From Micromonospora sp. NBC_01813 (GTDB lineage Bacteria; Actinomycetota; Actinomycetes; Mycobacteriales; Micromonosporaceae), in contig NZ_CP109067.1 in the NCBI RefSeq assembly GCF_035917335.1, forward strand, positions 1,976,001 to 2,040,000: a stretch of DNA of 64,000 nt, in the 5' to 3' direction. This document shows, in pieces, positions 57,377 through 64,000 of the stretch (positions are counted from its first letter, which is position 1; each line of letters begins with the position of its first letter). The translations under genes were made by a program, and so were the position numbers. The notes beneath the pieces are model-generated. The model saw only the letters and a program-made list of their open reading frames with translations, did no database searches and was not told where the DNA came from.

Positions 57377-57918
57377 CACGCACCCGCCAACGGGTCACCG
57401 AGCCCGACGGCTTTCTTGTTCGCGACGGCTTTCTTCGCCACCGCCTTTTTCGCGACAGCTTTCTTCGCCACCGCCTTCTTGGGTGCGGGCTGCGGCACGG
57501 CGTCCGGTGATGCGGCAGCCAGCGGAGGCGTCCCGGGCACGGCGGATTCGACGGCGGCGGACACCGGAATGGCCGATTCCGCGGTGGCGGCGGCCGCGGT
57601 CGCAGCGGCCGTCTGCACGCGCGCCTGCTCCAGGTCCTGCTCGAGGCGCCCGAGCCGCTCACGCAGCGCGGCGATCTCATCGGCCTTCGCGAGTCCCACC
57701 GCGCCGAGCGCCCGGTCGACCTCCACGCGGACCAACCGGGTGAGTGCCTCCCGGTTGGCGGTGCCGGCCGACAACAGATCCTCCGCCACCGTCTGCAGTT
57801 GTACGGCGGTGGCACCGCCCTTTCCGACCAGTGACCGGGCAGTCCGCTCGGCCTTCTTCCGGGACGCCTCGGTCAGGCCGAGGGCCAGTTCCAGGTATGC
57901 CCGCCACGCGTCACGCAT
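57376..57918 (-). CDS. Phasin-like protein with C-terminal AKKAV repeats
   Basis: 180 residues from ATG 57918, set by AAAGGAG six bases before. The N-terminal 105 residues form amphipathic helices (AYLELALGLTEASRKKAERT, then EIAALRERLGRLEQDLEQA) like phasin/PhaF-type coiled coils, followed by an Ala-rich linker and four KKAVA repeats (APKKAVAKKAVAKKAVAKK). The tail resembles histone H1-like lysine repeats and would bind DNA or polyphosphate. Function uncertain. It heads the minus-strand run into tlyA-nadK-recN. Confidence 0.65.
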   Translation of the reverse strand: MRDAWRAYLELALGLTEASRKKAERTARSLVGKGGATAVQLQTVAEDLLSAGTANREALTRLVRVEVDRALGAVGLAKADEIAALRERLGRLEQDLEQARVQTAAATAAAATAESAIPVSAAVESAVPGTPPLAAASPDAVPQPAPKKAVAKKAVAKKAVAKKAVANKKAVGLGDPLAGA

Positions 57919-58059
57919 GTCCGACTCCTTTGCCGCGGAGAATGTTCGGTGCCACGCTACCGGGACAGGTCGCCCCGGTGCGGTACGGTGCCAGTACCAC
58001 CGGCCGACAACGGAGCCGGTCAGGCAGCGCCAGCACGGCAGAGGTCTGGGAGGTTCGAC

Positions 58060-58398
58060 ATGGCCAGCGTCGACGAGTGCCGACAGGCACTGCACGAGCT
58101 CGCCGTGAAGCTCTCGACCAACGCCGACGATGTGCGTGATCGGGTCAACCTGGACCGCACCCTTGCCTGCCGGATCACCGACCTGGGTGCCGCCTTCCAC
58201 GGACGGCTGACTGACGGACGCCTCATCGACATCGCCGACGGCGACGACCCAAAGGCGAAGATCGCGATGAGCATCGGCAGCGATGATCTACTCGCCTTGG
58301 TCCGTGGCGAACTCGACGCGGGCAAGGCCCTCGCCAGCCGCCGGCTGTCGATCAGCGCCAACCCGTTCGACCTACTCAAGCTACGCAAGTTGCTCTGA
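58060..58398 (+). CDS. SCP2 sterol-binding-domain small protein
   Basis: 112 residues, ATG with GGGAGG six bases before. One small alpha/beta domain with a lipid-tunnel-like pattern (ITDLGAAFHGRLTDGRLIDI, KIAMSIGSDDLLALVRGELD, RRLSISANPFDLLKLRKLL) as in SCP2-domain proteins. It has no signal and is divergent from the AKKAV-repeat gene. Ligand unknown. A promoter lies somewhere in the 141 bases between the two starts, but no -10 is compelling. Confidence 0.75.
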   Translation: MASVDECRQALHELAVKLSTNADDVRDRVNLDRTLACRITDLGAAFHGRLTDGRLIDIADGDDPKAKIAMSIGSDDLLALVRGELDAGKALASRRLSISANPFDLLKLRKLL

Positions 58399-58416
58399 GC
58401 CGGTTCGCTGACGGTG

Positions 58417-58436
58417 GGCCGGACCGACCGCCGGCC
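58417..58436. terminator. Hairpin between convergent SCP2 and HAD genes
   Basis: GGCCGG-accgaccg-CCGGCC in the 39-base gap. No T-tract; a candidate bidirectional terminator. Confidence 0.4.
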
Positions 58437-58437
58437 A

Positions 58438-59478
58438 TCAACCCAGTCCGAGTTCGGCCAGCGCCGATCCGGCATCGCCCGAGGCAGCTCGAATCACTGC
58501 TCCGGCCTCCCCCTGCCAGGCCGTTCGGCACAGCAGCCGCAATGCGTCCAGCGCGGTACCTCCGGCGCCGTCGAGGACGAGTCCGCCATCGTCGTCGCCG
58601 TGGACCTGCCAGGTCGATCCGGCAGCCGCGCCACTCGCCACGATCGGTCGCGCGGCCTCAGGATCGAAGAGCCCGCTGAGGTCGGCGGCAACGTACGTCG
58701 GTCGACGCGCTGGCGGCGCCGACAGCAACTCACTGGCATCGCTGATCCCGGTGAGCACGAGCAAGCTGGCCATCCCAGCCCGGTTGGCACCCTCGATATC
58801 GGTGTCCAACCGGTCACCGACGACCAACGGGCGCTCGGACTCGGAACGCCGCGCCGCGGTGACGAACAAACCAGGCGCGGGCTTGCCGACGATCTGGTCC
58901 GGATCCCGGTCCAGCGCGGTCCGCAGGGCGGCGACCAGGGAACCGTTGCCCGGCAGCGGACCACGGCCGCTGGGCAACGTACGGTCGGTGTTGGTGGCAA
59001 CCCAGTCGGCACCGGCGCGGATCGCCACCGATGCCTCCGCCAGATCCGACCATCCCACCTGCGGCCCGTACCCCTGCACGACCACGGCAGGCTTGTCGTC
59101 GGCACCGCCGACCAAGGAAAGGCCAGCGGCCGACACCTCGTCGCGCAGCGCCTGCGCCCCGACGACGAGTACCTTCGCACCCGGCCCGTACTGCTCGGCG
59201 AGTACCGACGCGGTGGCACCGGCCGATGTCAGCACCTGCTCGGCGGTTGCGGGCACACCCATGCCAGACAACAGCCCAGCGACATCCGCCGCCCGCCGGG
59301 ACGCATTGTTCGTGGCATACGCCACCGGCAGGCCCATGCGCAGCAACCGGTCGACAGCTTCGACTGCCCCATCGACCGGCCGGTCTATCAGATAAATCAC
59401 CCCGTCGAGGTCGAAGATGACCAGGTCGTACTCGGCGGTGAGCCCACACCGGGTCGCCACCGGGCCGACCGAGGTCAC
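58438..59478 (-). CDS. HAD-superfamily phosphatase, NagD/PGP type
   Basis: 346 residues. HAD motif I DLVIFDLDGVIYL with both Asp, motif II YATNNAS, the NagD-type cap region and motif III around VGKPAPGLF, then VVGDRLDTDIEGA (motif IV). It dephosphorylates small sugar- or glycolate-type phosphates. GTG start overlaps the upstream TPR gene by GTGA. The last 90 residues are an Ala/Gly-rich addition beyond the usual NagD length (about 260), with no recognised domain. Confidence 0.88.
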   Translation of the reverse strand: MTSVGPVATRCGLTAEYDLVIFDLDGVIYLIDRPVDGAVEAVDRLLRMGLPVAYATNNASRRAADVAGLLSGMGVPATAEQVLTSAGATASVLAEQYGPGAKVLVVGAQALRDEVSAAGLSLVGGADDKPAVVVQGYGPQVGWSDLAEASVAIRAGADWVATNTDRTLPSGRGPLPGNGSLVAALRTALDRDPDQIVGKPAPGLFVTAARRSESERPLVVGDRLDTDIEGANRAGMASLLVLTGISDASELLSAPPARRPTYVAADLSGLFDPEAARPIVASGAAAGSTWQVHGDDDGGLVLDGAGGTALDALRLLCRTAWQGEAGAVIRAASGDAGSALAELGLG

Positions 59479-61754
59479 CGTGTCCCGTCCTCGTCGCGCT
59501 GCTCTACCGGGTCGGCCACCTCCGCCGCAGCCACCTCCGCCGCAGCCGGCTGCTGCTGCTGCTCCGCCGGTCCGGTGGCCTGCGGTCGACCGACGCTGTC
59601 GTCTCCGTCGTCGGCCTGCTCCGGCTCGGTCGGTCCGGAGTCGGTCACCACTACCGCTGCTTCGTCGGCGTCGGCGTCGGCGCCCTCGGCGTCGGTCGGT
59701 TCGATGTCGTCACCGGTGAGCACGACGCCGTCCAACTCGAGCAACCGCTCGACGGCGTCGGTGGCACCGTCCTCGTCTGCCTCCGCCGCCCGTGCGAACC
59801 ATTCCCGCGCCTCGTCCTTGCGGCCGGCGCTGAGCAGCGCGTCCGCGTAGGCGTAGCGGAGCCGGCCGGTCCACGGCTGCTTGGCATCCGCAGCCAGTTC
59901 CCGCACCTGCAGCATCGCCACCGCAGCGGCTGGCTGGCCCAGGTCTCCCCGCGCCCCCGCAGCGACCATCAGCAGCTCGATCGCTGTCTCCGGACCCAGA
60001 GCATCACGATCAGCACCACGATAGATGTCGATAGCGCGCTCGGGCCGGCCCAACGCCCGTTCACAATCAGCCAGCACCGCGAGGTGCGTCTGCCGTCCGG
60101 TCATCCGGTGGTACGCCCGCAGCTCGGAGACAGCGGTCTGCCACTCCCCCGCCCGGTAGGCCGCCAACCCGACAGCCTCCCGCACCGGAGCGATGCGTGA
60201 GGCGAGACGACGCGCAGCCAGGGCGTGCGCGAGCGCCGACTCCGGCTCCTCGTCGAGGAGCTGACCCGCCGCCACCAGATGGCGGGACACGGTCTCGGCC
60301 ACTGGACGTGCCAGGCCGAGTAGCTCGGCGCGAACCTCGCTGTGCAGGTCACTCGCGAGCACATCGTCAGCGAGCTCAGGCTGCGGCGTCCGGTCGTCCA
60401 CGGCCGGAACCGCCGGGCGATCGCCACGCTCGTCCCGATGCCCCCGGGAACCGCTGGCGGAGCGATCCGAGGCAGCGCCACGGTACGGGCGGTCGGGTCC
60501 AGTATCAGAACGGCCGCGGTATCCGGATCGTTCCGGTGCGCCGGCAGCCTGCTGTCCCCGCCCGGCGTACCCTCCCGGACGGCGGTCGTCACGCTGCGCG
60601 CCGTCACGCTGCTGCGGACGACGATCGCCGCTCGTCGGCTCGGTCCGCCGGTCACGATCTCCCCACTGTCTGGGCCGCTCGTCGCGTGGCCCGGCGGTAC
60701 GAGGCCGATCATCGGCCCGGAACCCACCCGACCCACGCCGGTCAACGGAGCGGTCGTCACGAGGCCGGTCGGTATGGGGCCGGTCGTCACGGCGGAAGCC
60801 ACCCGCATCGCCACGACGATCATCACGCTGGAACGGACGACGATCATCACGCTGCCCACCGGTACGGGGCGGATCAGTACGGGGCCGGTCGTCACGGCGG
60901 AAACCGCCCGCATCGCCACGACGATCATCACGCTGGAACGGACGACGATCATCACGCTGCCCACCGGTACGGGGCGGATCAGTACGGGGCCGGTCGTCAC
61001 GGCGGAAGCCACCCGCATCGCCACGACGATCATCACGCTGCCCACCGGTACGGGGCGGATCAGTACGGGGCCGGTCGTCACGGCGGAAGCCACCCGCATC
61101 GCCACGACGATCATCACGCTGGAACGGACGACGATCATCACGCGACCGATCGGACCCGGCCGGCCGCTGACGGAATCCGGCGTCGTCGCGCCCACGGGAG
61201 TACCCGCCATCGCGGGACTGGCTGCGGCGGTCGTCGGACTGAGGGCCAGGCCGCTCAGTCCGGGAACGCCAGTCGCCGTCCCGCGTCGGACGTCCGTTCC
61301 CGCGGGTGCCCGACGAGTGGCTCTGGCCGCTTGAAGACCCGCCGTACGAGGGACGACCGGCACCGTCGCTGCGGCGAGGAGAGCCAGACGGTGGGGATCC
61401 ACCCGATCGTTCCCGGCTGTAGCTACCGCGAGATTCACGGCTGTCACCATCGCGGGGGCGGTCCTCGCCATACCGGCGATCACCTGGGCCGGGGCCACGC
61501 CGGTCATCGACGCGACGGCTGGCGCCGCCACGCTCGCCGCCAGCACCGCCCCGGCTGTCGCCTCGGCCCTCGGCGCGCGGGCGATCACGTCGCGGGTCGC
61601 CGCCGGCTCGATCCCGGGGGTGGTCGTCACGCCGAGGTCCGCGGTCGCCGCGGACCGGACGGCCGGCATCGCCGCGACCGGAACCACCACCGGCTCGGCC
61701 AGTTCGGTCATCGGTGCGGCGAGGTCGGTCGCCATCCTGCCCAGTTGGGTTCAC
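59475..61754 (-). CDS. Arg/Asp-rich repeat protein with C-terminal TPR domain
   Basis: 759 residues from GTG 61754 (GGGAGG eight bases upstream). Residues 1-460 are extremely Arg/Asp/Gly-rich, RGG-like low complexity, and include about four imperfect 27-35-residue tandem repeats (unit DDRRPFQRDDRRGDAGGFRR, then DDRPRTDPPRTGGQR). Residues about 480-690 are TPR helices (YRAGEWQTAVSELRAYH, AIDIYRGADRDALGP, YADALLSAGRKDEAREWFARA). The tail is acidic and Ala/Gln-rich. The charge pattern suggests RNA binding and possible phase separation. It directly follows the rRNA operon, and is coupled to the HAD gene. Confidence 0.75.
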   Translation of the reverse strand: MNPTGQDGDRPRRTDDRTGRAGGGSGRGDAGRPVRGDRGPRRDDHPRDRAGGDPRRDRPRAEGRGDSRGGAGGERGGASRRVDDRRGPGPGDRRYGEDRPRDGDSRESRGSYSRERSGGSPPSGSPRRSDGAGRPSYGGSSSGQSHSSGTRGNGRPTRDGDWRSRTERPGPQSDDRRSQSRDGGYSRGRDDAGFRQRPAGSDRSRDDRRPFQRDDRRGDAGGFRRDDRPRTDPPRTGGQRDDRRGDAGGFRRDDRPRTDPPRTGGQRDDRRPFQRDDRRGDAGGFRRDDRPRTDPPRTGGQRDDRRPFQRDDRRGDAGGFRRDDRPHTDRPRDDRSVDRRGSGGFRADDRPRTAGPRDERPRQWGDRDRRTEPTSGDRRPQQRDGAQRDDRRPGGYAGRGQQAAGAPERSGYRGRSDTGPDRPYRGAASDRSASGSRGHRDERGDRPAVPAVDDRTPQPELADDVLASDLHSEVRAELLGLARPVAETVSRHLVAAGQLLDEEPESALAHALAARRLASRIAPVREAVGLAAYRAGEWQTAVSELRAYHRMTGRQTHLAVLADCERALGRPERAIDIYRGADRDALGPETAIELLMVAAGARGDLGQPAAAVAMLQVRELAADAKQPWTGRLRYAYADALLSAGRKDEAREWFARAAEADEDGATDAVERLLELDGVVLTGDDIEPTDAEGADADADEAAVVVTDSGPTEPEQADDGDDSVGRPQATGPAEQQQQPAAAEVAAAEVADPVEQRDEDGTR
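60760..61145. repeat. Tandem coding repeats in the Arg-rich protein
   Basis: About four copies of a unit of 81-105 bases that encode the DDRR/RRDDRPRTDPPRTGGQR repeat. Identity between copies is high at the DNA level too, so slippage or recombination is likely. The same DNA reads as long open frames on both strands. Confidence 0.7.
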
Positions 61755-61801
61755 GACTCTATCCTCCCTGATGCCGCCCAGCCGACGCACGGCGGGCGGA
61801 C

Positions 61802-61843
61802 ACAGTTAAGGGCCGCTCCCCGCAGGGAGCGGCCCTTAACTGT
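61802..61843. terminator. rRNA operon terminator
   Basis: A perfect 19-base-pair stem, arms 61802-61820 and 61825-61843, with a four-base loop CGCA. It lies a few bases beyond the 5S 3' end and separates the rRNA operon from the Arg-rich TPR gene. Confidence 0.85.
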
Positions 61844-61850
61844 AAAGATG

Positions 61851-61966
61851 TCCGGCGGTGACCTACTCTCCCACACCCTCACGAGTGCAGTACCATCGGC
61901 GCTGGAGAGCTTAGCTACCGGGTTCGGAATGTAACCGGGCGTTTCCCCTCCGCCATAACCGCCGTA
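61851..61966 (-). rRNA. 5S ribosomal RNA
   Basis: Read on the minus strand it begins TACGGCGGTTATGGCGGAGG, includes CCGAACCCGGTAGCTAAGC and ends GGTCACCGCCGGA, which pairs with the 5' end. About 116 bases; ends approximate. A short spacer separates it from 23S rRNA. Confidence 0.93.
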
Positions 61967-62044
61967 ACCCTAAAAGCAAAACCAAACACACACAGGTGTT
62001 CGTTTGCCCAGAATCACACAGTGGACGCGTACATCTTCGAAGTC

Positions 62045-64000
<1,956 letters not shown>

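Noticed and set aside
60760..61145. Regular repeats resembling a CRISPR array.
   Set aside because: Units are in frame with a protein, vary in length (81-105 bases), have no unique spacers, and no cas genes are near.
60197..61771. A 524-residue plus-strand open frame and a 544-residue alternative minus-strand frame over the Arg-rich gene.
   Set aside because: Both are mirror frames of GC-rich tandem repeats; they lack ribosome binding sites and have His/Arg or Thr/Val repeats that follow the repeat unit, while the frame with TPR domains is coherent.

Overview
The window is about 70% GC, with actinobacterial codon use, many GTG/TTG starts, ATGA/GTGA overlaps and several apparently leaderless promoters. 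Gene order (parA-scpA-scpB-rluB-cmk-der next to xerD, ald, pyrG, steA, recN, nadK, tlyA and an rRNA operon), together with MctB/SteA envelope genes, points to a filamentous actinomycete. Micromonosporaceae is most likely, but this rests on gene order and protein flavour, not on a search.

Layout. (1) 1-7.1 kb: an exopolysaccharide/envelope-glycan cluster with a GT-C-like membrane protein cut by the window edge, a small membrane protein, a serine hydrolase, a GT2, a secreted GH16, a GT4 and a MOP-type flippase. (2) 7.1-9.8 kb: a carrier-protein/thioesterase fusion plus an acyl-AMP/CoA ligase, divergent from the flippase through overlapping leaderless promoters. (3) 9.8-13.2 kb: a DUF916-like protein, CopC, a PCuAC copper chaperone and a Tat-exported DyP peroxidase, forming one extracytoplasmic copper/heme unit. 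(4) 13.3-16.5 kb: a BlaI/M56 sensor pair, then a DsbA-VKOR oxidative folding pair. (5) 16.5-18.2 kb: a poor region with one palindromic operator and an unknown membrane protein.

(6) 18.1-26.3 kb is the most interesting block. Two divergent operons, each preceded by its own cobalamin riboswitch, encode secreted or wall-anchored proteins that resemble the two domains of animal intrinsic factor/transcobalamin (an alpha/alpha barrel and a DUF4430-like beta domain). The right-hand operon continues into a complete ECF transporter: T component, fused double ATPase and S component. I read this as a dedicated vitamin B12 capture-and-import system. A third cobalamin riboswitch precedes metE (B12-independent methionine synthase) at 33.3 kb, so uptake and bypass of B12 appear co-regulated. 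Between them lie divergent alaS and def-tsaD, possibly second copies, whose promoters carry two copies of the same operator-like element.

(7) 33.6-61.8 kb: a decayed DUF6928 fragment, tRNA-Pro, then a long minus-strand housekeeping region. It covers ribosome assembly (der, rluB), CMP kinase, chromosome segregation (scpA/B, parA, xerD), alanine dehydrogenase, a Nudix enzyme, CTP synthase, an envelope-glycan/cytokinesis block (phosphatase-like membrane protein, GT4, MurJ-like flippase, MraY/WecA-like transferase, MctB/SteB-like, SteA), recN, nadK, tlyA, a lysine-repeat protein, an SCP2 protein, a HAD phosphatase and an arginine-rich TPR protein with internal tandem repeats. (8) 61.8-64 kb: the 3' end of an rRNA operon on the minus strand (5S and partial 23S). 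No CRISPR array, insertion sequence or prophage was seen.
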